Shown: positions 26,101 through 34,953, counted from the first letter of the stretch. The stretch: DNA of 52,118 bases from an uncultured Helicobacter sp. (GCA_949299115.1 CASFZH010000020.1:1-52118), one strand, 5' to 3'. Notes: generated by a model not told the origin, from the letters alone. A program made the numbers and translations.

Positions 26101-27127
26101 AGAGTGGAATAATCTCCAAAAGCGTATGGGGGAATTGCGAGATAATCCAAAGGCGGTGGGCGTGTGGATACGCACCTTTGGCGGGGGCAATAGCGATAGC
26201 AATTATCGTGGGAATTTCTTTGAAATGCAGCTAGGGAGCGACTATCAGTTTGATTTTGAAAAAGGCAGAATCTATGTGGGTGGTCTGTTTAACTACACGC
26301 GTAATATGATACAAGGTAGTGGTGTCAATAGCCAAAGCGATGGCTATGGTATAGGTGGCTATGCAAGCATACTTTTTGATATGGGGTTGTATGTCGATAG
26401 TGTCGTACGCTACATATATAGAAATCACCAAGTCAATGCGAGCTTTATCCCAAGTGGTGTAGGCAGTGTGAGTGCTTTAAGTAGTGATAGTGGAGCAAAC
26501 AATGTGTTATTTAGTCTTGAGGTGGGACATAGGGTGCGTTTTGGTGAGTTTTTTAACCATAGGGCTGTGCGGCATTTGTATCTTGAGGGGCAAGTCGAAC
26601 TTATAGCAGGATATTTACAAGGTATGCAGTGGCAAAACCAAAATGTGCGGCTAGAGATGAGAGATTCTGCTCCTGTGAGTATGAAAATAGGAGTATTTGC
26701 TGGGAATAGATTTTTTCTTGGAAAAAGAAATGATACAGACAATATAGCAAAAATAGTAGCTACCAATACATCAACAAATGAAGAATCTCTCTTAGATTCT
26801 CTCATAGCCAAACACCCCGATTCTCACACTTCCTCTCATACTCCTACTCCACAAAGCCACAAATCCCATAGCCTAAACCAAACACTTGGGGTACGAGTGG
26901 GATTAGGATATGCAGGAGACATAACTCAGTATGGTACAAGAATCTTATATGATAGTAGCGGTGCTAGAAGCTATGAAGGAATACGCGATAATCGTATGTT
27001 TGTAAGTCTTGCAGGAGATTATGTAATCAATGATAGGACACGTGTAGCACTAGAGTTTGAACGAAGCTTTTTTGGGATTTTAAATCTTGATTGGCTAGTA
27101 AATGCTAGTGTACGTGTAGGGTTTTAA
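23159..27127 (+). CDS. autotransporter with S6 (IgA protease/SPATE-type) serine protease domain
   Basis: A 1322-residue type V secreted protein. The signal peptide is residues 1-25. The chymotrypsin-like S6 domain covers about 30-330 with the triad His105 (VITAAHMF), Asp148 (AVGDFAVVKM) and Ser276 (SAPGDSGSAL); two Cys (about 303 and 311) may pair. Residues about 360-960 are the repetitive beta-helix passenger rich in Asn, Ser, Thr and Gly. The last 300 residues are the outer-membrane beta-barrel, ending in VNASVRVGF with terminal Phe. One barrel loop carries a low-complexity His/Ser/Thr/Pro stretch (about residues 1220-1245). S6 members cleave host proteins such as IgA, mucins or spectrin; the target here is unknown. 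AAAGG precedes the ATG. Confidence 0.93.
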   Translation: MKHNALFSSALLIASFATYSSLHASALDPKFDYQLYLDFALNKGQFAPNTQNIFIPAKDSSHSFSFDAPMIDFSATNSFSNARVQDSWKAEFTNIGLGYVITAAHMFAKTPQDKHLASNGSALEFGGATSVIVDSAHYWSGAASAVGDFAVVKMSKFNLNQSAQISPDLNFVSTHNPQGQSMHDKYTFNADEVRELGDSKRYTFFAREGTGVQMIGYEGQGATKIEDNDMYHTGGLAGFSKDLAGRNAFSIPIENYDWTNNFLRIPFTSSSAPGDSGSALYVYDSLHKKWYVIGVVSTSDCRGESGDLCSIANYAVINTELINEFRESKSLTLGGGAYRFNTNGQLVDSMGQDMGASVISDSVAGNLYWESLFNKTKFEQRIGAMQNSKDIILSGTGTLSLEKNTDLGAGGLVFGKDSVWSIDDSSTNAWFVHGGIFADSGSLITYNVKTLDNDFLHKIGSGTLRITTSSPNAGLRIGEGSVELSGNALSFKEVYLTSGRGSLKITDSANINTDFVYFGARGGSLDMNGQNLTFGRIFASDNGTNLINSHANPSTLTLTQTCGGANTTLSCSGTQDYLYHGNIISHAGGINIESGVSGKQLIFDGNIDNAQGVMNFKDGSLTFQGHPTIHAYVDSTTKAKLDSLNIGQNVFTSPTSFSQSDWEHRIFSLKELNITNANFNLAHNATLQTTLNAQNSTLYLGSEEVWLDANDGDNVSTRLQGGNSSSGNPTYTAGNDMRFEQSLKRGKAGNAANGNNVFFVGNLNLSSSTATLSKMNMQGNIESHSGTNRLTITDSTLQGSIGNAINATTNITLNNATIIGDITDVTQLNANTSFMQGAIITHSLFAQNSIFKLDVDFSTKQAQSITSSLSTQGGNNTLMLNLLNAPNTSVALPSSILLASLADPSQSIGTDFFVIPNINEGFSIYTPNVSFSHKDNKAQWNLEKIDVTQSNGNSYFTISPNTESINRANGLFNQVLLGYVIEWNNLQKRMGELRDNPKAVGVWIRTFGGGNSDSNYRGNFFEMQLGSDYQFDFEKGRIYVGGLFNYTRNMIQGSGVNSQSDGYGIGGYASILFDMGLYVDSVVRYIYRNHQVNASFIPSGVGSVSALSSDSGANNVLFSLEVGHRVRFGEFFNHRAVRHLYLEGQVELIAGYLQGMQWQNQNVRLEMRDSAPVSMKIGVFAGNRFFLGKRNDTDNIAKIVATNTSTNEESLLDSLIAKHPDSHTSSHTPTPQSHKSHSLNQTLGVRVGLGYAGDITQYGTRILYDSSGARSYEGIRDNRMFVSLAGDYVINDRTRVALEFERSFFGILNLDWLVNASVRVGF

Positions 27128-27366
27128 ACATAGAATATATTTTTCGCATTCAATCAATCAACAATCACAGAATCATACAATATAGAGAATCTCAAATATC
27201 TATTTATTTTTATAATGAAAATCTTATGAAAGAATATATAGTATATTGTAACAATAAAAAAGCTTTTTTAGCACTATTATCATAAAAATTCAAAATATAT
27301 AATAAACAATAATTATGTAGAATAGATAATATCAAAGATTGTCGCTATTGAAATATTTGCATTACA

Positions 27367-28053
27367 TCAACAAACCATTTGAATCATTTTTGCAAAATTA
27401 TCCGCTTTTATACTTGCTCCACCGACTAAAACACCATCGGTAACATCACAAATTGGAGCAATATTTTCTAGATTCACACTGCCACCATATAATGCCTTTT
27501 TTACCCCTAAACTACGTAAAATCTCCATAACATTTGCAATATCTTCTATAGTTGGTGTCTGACCGCTACCAATTGCCCATATAGGTTCATATGCAATAGT
27601 TACTAAAGGATATTCGATATTTATGTCTTTGAGTTGATTAGCTAAAAATTGCTTAACATCTTTTGTATGCGCATCTTCACCAACACAAAGCATGATTCTC
27701 ATATTCTCTTGCATAAAGAAATCATATTTTTGTTTGATTATACTATTACTCTCTCCCAAAAACATACGTCTTTCACTATGTCCAAGTAAAATATGTTTGA
27801 TATGTAAAGATTTTAAAACCTCCAAACCTATTTCTCCTGTAAATGCCCCGTTTACAATAGGATACGCATTTTGTGCTCCAAGTGAAAAATGCGAATAAGT
27901 ATCATCTCTTAAGCTTGCTTGATTTGGGAATACAATGATTTCAAGATTATTGCGATTGCACTGTGATTGTAAGCAACATTGCAATGTATCTAAATATGTA
28001 ACAATAGTATGCGGTGTAAGATTAGCTTTTAAATTTGCAGCGATTGTTTTCAT
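27367..28053 (-). CDS. tpiA: triosephosphate isomerase
   Basis: It interconverts dihydroxyacetone phosphate and glyceraldehyde 3-phosphate in the cytoplasm. ANLKAN holds the Asn and Lys of the active site, LLGHSERR the electrophilic His, and AYEPIWAIGSG the catalytic Glu and start of loop 6 (TPT). YGGSVN and GVLVGGASI form the phosphate site. At 228 residues it is short, as in other Helicobacter, by trimming of surface loops. AAAGG precedes ATG 28053. It is convergent with the autotransporter and divergent from sdaA. Confidence 0.95.
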   Translation of the reverse strand: MKTIAANLKANLTPHTIVTYLDTLQCCLQSQCNRNNLEIIVFPNQASLRDDTYSHFSLGAQNAYPIVNGAFTGEIGLEVLKSLHIKHILLGHSERRMFLGESNSIIKQKYDFFMQENMRIMLCVGEDAHTKDVKQFLANQLKDINIEYPLVTIAYEPIWAIGSGQTPTIEDIANVMEILRSLGVKKALYGGSVNLENIAPICDVTDGVLVGGASIKADNFAKMIQMVC

Positions 28054-28229
28054 AAAAATCCTTTGTATTAAGATAACAATATCATAGCATGAAATAATAA
28101 ATTATAAAGGATTAGAGATAAATGCGAATTATTTTTATAAAAAATAATGTATATCTTATATTTTAAGCAAAAATTGAGAAGTAATACTATATAATCTCAC
28201 GTTTATACAATTTTAATTAACAATAATAC

Positions 28230-28235
28230 TATAAT
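28230..28235 (+). promoter_or_regulatory. probable -10 box of sdaA
   Basis: TATAAT lies 20 bases before the sdaA start, with the ribosome site AAGGAAA in between. A second TATAAT lies about 40 bases further upstream near 28190 and could be an alternative start of transcription. Confidence 0.4.
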
Positions 28236-28255
28236 TTATAATTTAAGGAAATATA

Positions 28256-29608
28256 ATGAGCAATCTTTCTATATTTAAAATTGGCATTGGACCTTCATCT
28301 TCTCATACTATTGGACCAATGTTGGCGGGCAATGAATTTTGTAAACTTATAGAAAAGGACATATCTCGTGTCGCTAGGGTGCAAACCACTCTTTTTGGCT
28401 CACTCTCACTCACTGGCAAGGGACATCTAACTGATAAGGCTGTAATTTGGGGACTCAATAATTTAATTGCAAAAGATATTACAAGAGAAATTCAACACCA
28501 CACACTTGATAATGCAATGAATCAGGGGAATATTAACCTTTGTGGAATAAAAAACATTCCATTTACGTATGAAAAAGATATTATTTTCTCAAATGATTTT
28601 TTACCCATACATGAAAATGCACTGCGATTCGAGGCATTTGATACAGCAAATATGCTTATTGCTCAAGAAACGTATTATTCACTTGGTGGTGGTTTTATCG
28701 CAACTGAAGATGAGATGTATAAAAAAAATATGCAAACAACAAATACATTTCCTATACAATTTAATTCCGCTAAAGAATTGCTCATTCTCTGTGAGACACA
28801 GAATAAAAACCTTGCACAGATTTCATATCAATATGAGTTGCAATTTCATACAAAAGAACACATTCGTGACTATTGTTACGAAATATGGCAAGTTATGCAA
28901 GAAGCATACCACAATGGTTGCCATCCACATGATTTAAATCTACCCGGCAAACTACATTTGCATAGACGTGCAAAGGGATTATATGAAAGATTGCATCCTA
29001 CAACAGATCCTTTTGGAATCTTAGATTTTATTTCTCTCTATGCCATAGCAGTTGCAGAAGAAAATGCTGCTGGTGGTAAAGTTGTTACTGCCCCAACAAA
29101 TGGGGCATGTGCAGTTATTCCAGCAGTTATGCTCTATCTCAAGCATCATACCATTGGTTTTAATGATGAAATGGCAATAGATTTTCTTTTAACTGCGATG
29201 TGCATTGGGGCATTATATAAGAAAAATGCTAGCATTAGTGGAGCGGAAGCTGGTTGTCAGGCTGAAATTGGGGCAGCAAGCTCCATGGCAGCTGCAGCTC
29301 TTGCCACATGTCTTGGAGCAAACGCCAATGTGGCATGTAATGCAGCTGAAATAGCTATGGAACACCATCTGGGATTAACATGCGACCCTGTGGGAGGATT
29401 AGTACAAATTCCATGTATTGAGCGAAATGCCTTTGGAGCTATTAAAGCAATCAGTGCAGTTCGTCTTGCAATGGCTAGAAAGAGCATTCCCGTTGTAACA
29501 CTTGATGAAGTCATAGTAACAATGTATCAAACTGGAAAAGATATGAATAGAAAATACAAAGAAACTGCACTTGGCGGGCTTGCAAAAACTTTGGCGAATA
29601 TATGCTAA
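28256..29608 (+). CDS. sdaA: L-serine dehydratase (iron-sulfur)
   Basis: It deaminates L-serine to pyruvate in the cytoplasm, a main carbon route in Helicobacter and Campylobacter. The beta-domain opening MSNLSIFKIGIGPSSSHTIG and the alpha-domain GAEAGCQAEIGAASSMAAAA are typical. Cysteines in GCQAEIG, NVACNAAE and LTCDPVGGLVQIPC would hold the [4Fe-4S] cluster. Both domains are in one chain of 450 residues, as in E. coli SdaA. AAGGAAA precedes ATG. No transporter (sdaC) follows, unlike in many relatives. Confidence 0.95.
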   Translation: MSNLSIFKIGIGPSSSHTIGPMLAGNEFCKLIEKDISRVARVQTTLFGSLSLTGKGHLTDKAVIWGLNNLIAKDITREIQHHTLDNAMNQGNINLCGIKNIPFTYEKDIIFSNDFLPIHENALRFEAFDTANMLIAQETYYSLGGGFIATEDEMYKKNMQTTNTFPIQFNSAKELLILCETQNKNLAQISYQYELQFHTKEHIRDYCYEIWQVMQEAYHNGCHPHDLNLPGKLHLHRRAKGLYERLHPTTDPFGILDFISLYAIAVAEENAAGGKVVTAPTNGACAVIPAVMLYLKHHTIGFNDEMAIDFLLTAMCIGALYKKNASISGAEAGCQAEIGAASSMAAAALATCLGANANVACNAAEIAMEHHLGLTCDPVGGLVQIPCIERNAFGAIKAISAVRLAMARKSIPVVTLDEVIVTMYQTGKDMNRKYKETALGGLAKTLANIC

Positions 29609-30491
29609 TAAATATATAAGCCATGTTTGTTAAAATTGATACGATATGTTTCTCAATGTAGAATCTACATTAGCATGAAATCTTAAAGCTATTAAGAATG
29701 TTGTAGATTCTGCATGCAAAATTCAAAGTACAAATATTTTTAATTTTTTAAAGTATTAAAAAATCATACTCTAACTCTTTTTGGTTTTTGTTTCCATATT
29801 TTTATTTTTTAAATGGTAAGTCATAGCTATCGTGTTAACTGCCACAATAGATAGAGCTTCTAATCAACTACGATTCTAATTACTTAGGATTCTAATTATA
29901 CAAGACTTCAAAATATTTGGCACATGAACTCAATTTTAAAATGAATTTAAAATTTATATTCTTTGTTTTTTTATGCTATTCAATAGAGGTTTTAGAATTT
30001 TTATATTATGAATTATAGAATATTCCTTTTAAATATTAAAAATATGTGATTCAATATTGTTAGAATCAATCCTTATAAATTTTTGCAATCTTATTTAACC
30101 GATCTATAGGTTTAATCCTATTGGTTTATTACTCACATTTTATGTGCTAATGTACAACTAAAATCATGTAAATATTGTATCTTTGAAAATTTATTCTCTA
30201 TTATTACATAGCAATGAATAGAGTACATATTTCAGAATCTATAGTTATAGACACAATGCAACAATGCTAAATTTCATGCAATTCATTATGACATTGAGAA
30301 TATTGTAATGAATATTCTCATTTTCGATTATTGACTACAATCTAATATCTTTATTGCAATATTATGATAGATATAACAGAAATTGCAGAATACAAAAATC
30401 ATATTGATATGTGAAATAAATTATCTTAATGATAGAATCTATTGCAAATTAAGGAATAATATAAAATTAATGATACTGAAAAATGTATTCA
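29609..30491. other. long intergenic region, no gene seen
   Basis: About 880 bases without a supportable frame. Degenerate pieces such as TAGATTCTGCATGCAAAATTCAAAGTACAAA (near 29700-29735, quoted in part only by sense) recur loosely near 32690-32725, suggesting an old dispersed element. No tRNA-like fold or clear terminator was found by eye. Confidence 0.4.
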
Positions 30492-31163
30492 TCAAAAAAG
30501 TCTTGGAGGCAAGATTCTAAATCCTAGACTCACAAAACTATTATGTCCATCGAATGAATTACCATATGTCGAGTCAATTTGCAAGACATCTTTTATAATC
30601 CATGTGCGTAATCCAACTTGATACATAATAGGCTCAAAACGACTGTAATACACTTCACCTATAAAGTATAGTTGCGTTATAAGCATAATTTCTGTACCTA
30701 TACCTAATGTATATAATCCTTTACTCAAACTTTGTAAATTGTATCCCACATTAAAATGAAAAGCTATTCTAGAATCAAAAAATGTTATAGTCGCTGGTAT
30801 ATAAATATAAATATCATTTGCACTATCTGCTCCAATAAGGTAGTTATAAATATTGCCAAGTGCAATCCCAATGCCCCATTGCTTTTCATCAGCATTAACA
30901 AAAAGTTTCTTAATCTGAAATTGCACAGAATTTGATTCTAATCCAACCATGCCACCAAGTGTAATTTCCGTATCCCAAAATATATTGCAACTTGGTAAAG
31001 CCCAAATTTCACTACTTTTATTAAAATGAAATTCACTCCATGTTTCTAATTGACAATGATTTTTAGATACTACACGTGCATCATCAGTATTAAGAGGTCG
31101 TGCGGCATATATAAAGACAGTAATACAATATATGATAAGAAAGAACCATGTAATCTTTTGCAT
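30492..31163 (-). CDS. outer-membrane beta-barrel-like protein, 223 aa
   Basis: A signal peptide (MQKITWFFLIIYCITVFIYA) leads into ARPLNTDDARVVSKNHCQLE, a start shared with small outer-membrane proteins sometimes annotated as phenol-degradation meta-pathway or transporter-like. The body is alternating hydrophobic strands with aromatic ends, and the last residue is Phe, as needed for barrel assembly. Two Cys (CQLETW and LPSCNIFW) may be paired. I prefer ATG 31163 to the one at 31190 because the hydrophobic core then starts properly. The function is unknown. It is divergent from the 74-residue gene. Confidence 0.6.
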   Translation of the reverse strand: MQKITWFFLIIYCITVFIYAARPLNTDDARVVSKNHCQLETWSEFHFNKSSEIWALPSCNIFWDTEITLGGMVGLESNSVQFQIKKLFVNADEKQWGIGIALGNIYNYLIGADSANDIYIYIPATITFFDSRIAFHFNVGYNLQSLSKGLYTLGIGTEIMLITQLYFIGEVYYSRFEPIMYQVGLRTWIIKDVLQIDSTYGNSFDGHNSFVSLGFRILPPRLF

Positions 31164-31263
31164 CACAATTAATCCAGCATGTAAAATCAAATGTAGAGTA
31201 TTATATTAAAAAACTCATTTTTAAGATAGAATATTACCTAAAGATGTCTTAGAAGGATATATA

Positions 31264-31488
31264 ATGTTTCAATATAAATTAATGTTATTTGGATTTCCAG
31301 ATTTATGTCGAGATTATGAAGATGTATTATCACATCTTAGACAAGTACCACCACAAAGAGCTATGGTCGAAACAATGGAGCAATGCTACCTCATCGATAT
31401 GCAAACAGGACAAAAATATGACATTGGCTATAACGAAAAAGGCTTATTTGTCAAAGATTTTGTCTTGGATATAAAAAATGAAGAATGA
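31264..31488 (+). CDS. small conserved-looking cytoplasmic protein, 74 aa
   Basis: AAGGATAT precedes ATG 31264. The product MFQYKLMLFGFPDLCRDYED continues with an acidic helix and a YLIDMQTGQKYDIGYNEKGL beta-rich end. There is no signal or membrane segment and no family is recognised. The good ribosome site and natural composition support a real gene. A promoter-like TAGAATATTACC lies about 40 bases upstream. Confidence 0.55.
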   Translation: MFQYKLMLFGFPDLCRDYEDVLSHLRQVPPQRAMVETMEQCYLIDMQTGQKYDIGYNEKGLFVKDFVLDIKNEE

Positions 31489-32184
31489 TTATATCAATGC
31501 ATGATTATAGGGAATCTCAATATTCAGCTTGTATTTGCAACCTTAATGTGTATTTGTGTTATCCTATCTCATAGACGTACTCAAATTATAAATAAAATCT
31601 AACTAATGTATCACTGTATTATTCAGGTATGTGTTGTATCTGATAAATTAGAATATTGTAAAGTACCCGTATCCACTATCATCATTTTTATGATTCCATT
31701 TTGGAATCTCCACTATTATCATATAAAATATCACAAGCCCGAATAAGCCTATTATGATTGCAACAATGATAGAGCATTCATTTACATCCACATATAAAAT
31801 AGACACGCATAAAATAGGGCTTTATCCTATTGATAAAGCAATATCACATTGTTTTATCTTGTTTGTAATATTCACACAATTAAACTATAGTAAGAAATAC
31901 CGTGTAACAAAGCCATATTTTTATTATAATTAACACTTTAGCTCTGTCAGTTAAGTTACGATACAATCCTTCATTAGAATCTCAATGGTTTATGTGTCAT
32001 TCTATTTTGATTTTACAATACCTTGAAAACAGATATATTATATTTTATGAGTAGATAATATGTTTTGACTTTTATGTTGCTATCCTAGTGCGATAATGCT
32101 TTATCCCCACCCCTTGACTTGTTTTTTTTTTTTTGTAAAATCCTTTGGCATTTACATGCAAATATCAAATTTTAAAGGATAAAC
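31489..32184. other. intergenic with poly-T promoter at its right end
   Basis: Only a 33-codon frame (31501-31602, hydrophobic middle, no ribosome site) is visible, and I do not annotate it. The right end holds the promoter of the lipoprotein gene described separately. The rest shows nothing identifiable. Confidence 0.4.
32114..32141 (+). promoter_or_regulatory. promoter with 13-T spacer, possible phase-variable switch
   Basis: TTGACT (32114-32119) and TAAAAT (32136-32141) are 16 bases apart, and 13 of those spacer bases are one uninterrupted T run (32122-32134). The lipoprotein start is 44 bases further on. Gain or loss of a T would change the -35/-10 spacing, a known way of switching genes in Helicobacter and Neisseria. 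Confidence 0.6.
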
Positions 32185-32469
32185 ATGAAAAAACTTAAAA
32201 TTATTGCAAGTTCTGCAATATTGGCGACATTGATTGTTACGTTATCTGGTTGTTACAAACCCGGTTTTGCAACCAATGTGGAGGTATCAAATGATGAGGC
32301 AAAAAATGGTAAATCTACATGCCGTGTAGTTTTTGGTATTCCATTTGGAAAATGCACAATCGATGCGGCAGTTAGAAAAGCAGGCATCAAACAAATCCAA
32401 GCAGTGGATTATAGTTCTTTCAATATTCTTTTTTATATGAGTAGAACAACTCATGTCCGTGGGAAATAA
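32185..32469 (+). CDS. TRL-family lipoprotein
   Basis: The signal MKKLKIIASSAILATLIVTL ends in lipobox LSGC, so the mature protein is anchored by its lipidated Cys in the cell envelope. The 70-residue mature domain with FGIPFGKCTIDAAVRKAGIK followed by QIQAVDYSSFNILF fits the TRL-like family (GxAsxxxAakxaGIxxIxxVD), small lipoproteins of unknown function. The extra Cys in FGKC and STCR could form a disulfide. AAAGGAT precedes ATG. The poly-T promoter in front and the terminator behind make it a single-gene unit. Confidence 0.75.
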   Translation: MKKLKIIASSAILATLIVTLSGCYKPGFATNVEVSNDEAKNGKSTCRVVFGIPFGKCTIDAAVRKAGIKQIQAVDYSSFNILFYMSRTTHVRGK

Positions 32470-33052
32470 TGGAGAAATACTTAATATTGCAATGGGATTA
32501 AATGTATTACAATATGCTTTCTAATACTGCTAGATACTAAACTGTGCCATTATGGCACATAATTTTTGTGTTGCCATAATGTTATCTTTATAATCCTACC
32601 TTGAATCTTAGAATCTACAATCACATAAGAATCTTAAACACTCAAGATATTACACTATGCAAAGCATGATAGAAATTCTGCGATTCTTAAGCTCTTCATG
32701 CAAAAAATCTAAAATACAAAGTATTATGCAAGATTTATTGCAAAATATATAAGTGCTGTTTTATATTCATTAGTATGACTATTAAATCTTCAAAGTTTCC
32801 AACATTTAAAAATCACAACTTTACATTATATTGTTTGATATTGCTTATATTTAAAAATTGAAAATTATCATTCAATTTAATATCTTAAAACTATACATTG
32901 CAAATATGTAATGGGTTAAAATTATGCATGGGCTTTTTATGATATAGTTTTGCAAACTATACATTTTTCTTATCATTTTTTACAAATCGCTTCTACAACT
33001 TATATTATTTATTATTTTTGCTTATCCTACCGTGTTTAAGCAGCAAGTCATT
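32470..33052. other. intergenic, contains one terminator
   Basis: No gene is seen between the TRL lipoprotein and the Hof-like gene, which converge here. The terminator at 32543-32570 is listed separately. The remaining sequence is AT-rich, with a degenerate repeat near 32690-32725 similar to one at 29700-29735. Confidence 0.4.
32543..32570 (+). terminator. intrinsic terminator
   Basis: TGTGCCA, loop TTA, TGGCACA, then TAATTTTTG. It lies 73 bases after the TRL lipoprotein stop and probably ends its transcript. Confidence 0.55.
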
Positions 33053-34402
33053 TCAAATCTTTGCTGATAAATACCAAAAAATCATGCTTTTATCTGTATA
33101 TATTTTTTTGGTTAAAAAAGTATCTACTAATTTATAACCGGGCTTATTGAGTGTCCCTGCCCATTCAAGACGCAAATACAAATTGATATGCTTTGTGAAA
33201 TCATAAGAAATTAACAAAGCCAAAGAATTTTCATTAGAGCGGGGAGCATACGTATATCTACCAATAATTTCATAATTCCATTTTTGGTATTTCTTCCCAC
33301 CAAGTATAAAAGCATTAAGTGCATCTGAAGAGAAAAAATCACTCCAAGTAGGACCTGTGCTATACAGTGTATAAACCCATGTATTAAGCCCTGTTGGATC
33401 TCCATAAGAACCTATCATATCATTAGCATTACCAAAATTTTTATAGATTCCAATTCCTGCCTTATAACCCTTAATATACAACTCTTCTCTTGCAAAAAGA
33501 GTTATACCGCCTTTACCATGTGTGCGTCCAAGATAAGTATTAGCAGAATCATAGAGCGATTCATACCCCCAATCTTGGTCTGATAGTCGATTGTAGGCTT
33601 GTCTTTCATGAATAGCAAAAAGTGTAAGCAATGTAGTTACAAAACGCAAATCATCATGCGTATAGGTATACACTATCTTAAAGCCAGGGTCTATATAAGC
33701 ACCGGGCTGATAGTACAAATAAGGTCGTATAAAAAGGCTATGGTTATGCCCTAAAGCAATAGTACTATCAAGACCAAAAACAAATAATCCAAATCGATAA
33801 ACATTTTTATTTCTAGGCTCAAAATGATTAAGCCATTCTAAATTTGATGAGCTTCTAGCATGCACATAGATTCCATAGATTCTAAAATAATCATTACCAC
33901 CAAAGATTTCAAAACCTTGATTATGCCCACTCCACCAATCTGTTCCCATAATGGCATCGGGATTAGCAAAGCTATATCGTCCCCCCTTAAAACCAAAGTA
34001 ATTCTTATAGCTATAACTTAAATAAGCATTGATTAATTCTCCCCATGCCGGCATAACTATTTCTGCAAACCTCCCGGCATTCGCACCTGCTATAATAGAA
34101 TCTGTTGGAAAAAGCATAGAACCATTACGCGTTGTATCAAGCCCCACACCACCTACCATACCCTTTATACCAATATGGAGTTTATATATATCATTATTGA
34201 GTAGGGCAAATGTTATACCAAGCTGTGCACTTAATACTGCAAAGCTATTGTTGGGATAGATTCCATTTTCTACGTCAATATGTTTATTATTGCTTAATCC
34301 AATCCTCGTGCTTTGTACCACATTCCCATCTACAATATATTCAAGACTTCTGCATAAAGAACATACAAAGAATACACACAATAATAGTTTTAAATTCTTC
34401 AT
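33053..34402 (-). CDS. Hof-family outer-membrane protein
   Basis: A signal peptide (MKNLKLLLCVFFVCSLCRSL) is followed by a 430-residue porin-like barrel with the pattern FGFKGGRYSFANPDAIMGTD, SGHNQGFEIFGGNDYFRIYG and many Tyr/Trp girdle residues, as in the H. pylori Hof family (about 450-500 residues). The C-terminus ends YLSAKI rather than Phe. Hof proteins are thought to be specific or general porins. It lies just downstream of the fucose-type operon on the same strand, with 90 bp between, so it could supply outer-membrane uptake for that pathway, but this is inference. AGGAAA precedes ATG. Confidence 0.75.
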   Translation of the reverse strand: MKNLKLLLCVFFVCSLCRSLEYIVDGNVVQSTRIGLSNNKHIDVENGIYPNNSFAVLSAQLGITFALLNNDIYKLHIGIKGMVGGVGLDTTRNGSMLFPTDSIIAGANAGRFAEIVMPAWGELINAYLSYSYKNYFGFKGGRYSFANPDAIMGTDWWSGHNQGFEIFGGNDYFRIYGIYVHARSSSNLEWLNHFEPRNKNVYRFGLFVFGLDSTIALGHNHSLFIRPYLYYQPGAYIDPGFKIVYTYTHDDLRFVTTLLTLFAIHERQAYNRLSDQDWGYESLYDSANTYLGRTHGKGGITLFAREELYIKGYKAGIGIYKNFGNANDMIGSYGDPTGLNTWVYTLYSTGPTWSDFFSSDALNAFILGGKKYQKWNYEIIGRYTYAPRSNENSLALLISYDFTKHINLYLRLEWAGTLNKPGYKLVDTFLTKKIYTDKSMIFWYLSAKI

Positions 34403-34492
34403 AAAATTTCCTATTTTTTATCAAACTCTTTCTTTCCTACATTAATTCATTTTGCTTTAGACTAGTATTGCATAAAGAATCTGCTAGCTACA

Positions 34493-34953
34493 TTATTTGA
34501 TAGTATTGTCATATTGCATATATACAACATGGATAGCTAAATATTCTTCCAAACCATGTTTTCCATCTGCACCACCAATACCACTTTTTCTAAATCCCGA
34601 ATGGAATCCCTACATAGCTTCGAAATTTTCTCGATTAATGTAGGTTTCACTAAATTTGATTCCTTACATGCCCGTAAAGCCACATCAATGTTACGTGTAT
34701 AAATTGGGCTTGTAAGCCCATATTCACAATCAGCGGATGCCATTTTTCTAACAAAAGTCGCTCTATCAATAGCACTCCTTGCCTCCCATAATCGCTGTGC
34801 CTTTTTAGCAGCAAAAATGGCTTCCTTTATCTCCTCTCTATTAGCACTTGGAATCTGTGAAATTTGCTTTTTTGTAGCGGGATTACAAACTGCTATATAC
34901 TCGCCTGTATGTTCTCTGAAACTACCATCGATAAAATTTTTATATGTTCCCAT
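34493..34953 (-). pseudogene. aldehyde dehydrogenase, internally deleted (cj0489/cj0490-like)
   Basis: AAGGAG and ATG 34953 start MGTYKNFIDGSFREHTGEYI, VCNPATKKQISQIPSAN and an AIDRATFVRKMA segment, the AldA N-terminus. It then jumps to DCEYGLTSPIYTRNIDVALR, which belongs some 300 residues later, so the NAD-binding core and catalytic Cys are gone. Further on the correct frame shifts: FSETYINRENFEAM, a TAG where Gln is expected, then GFHSGFRKSGIGGADGKHGL. The wrong frame ends at 34537; the true C-terminus ends at 34493. The intact enzyme would oxidise lactaldehyde to lactate at the end of fucose breakdown. In C. jejuni this gene is also split in some strains. Confidence 0.85.
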
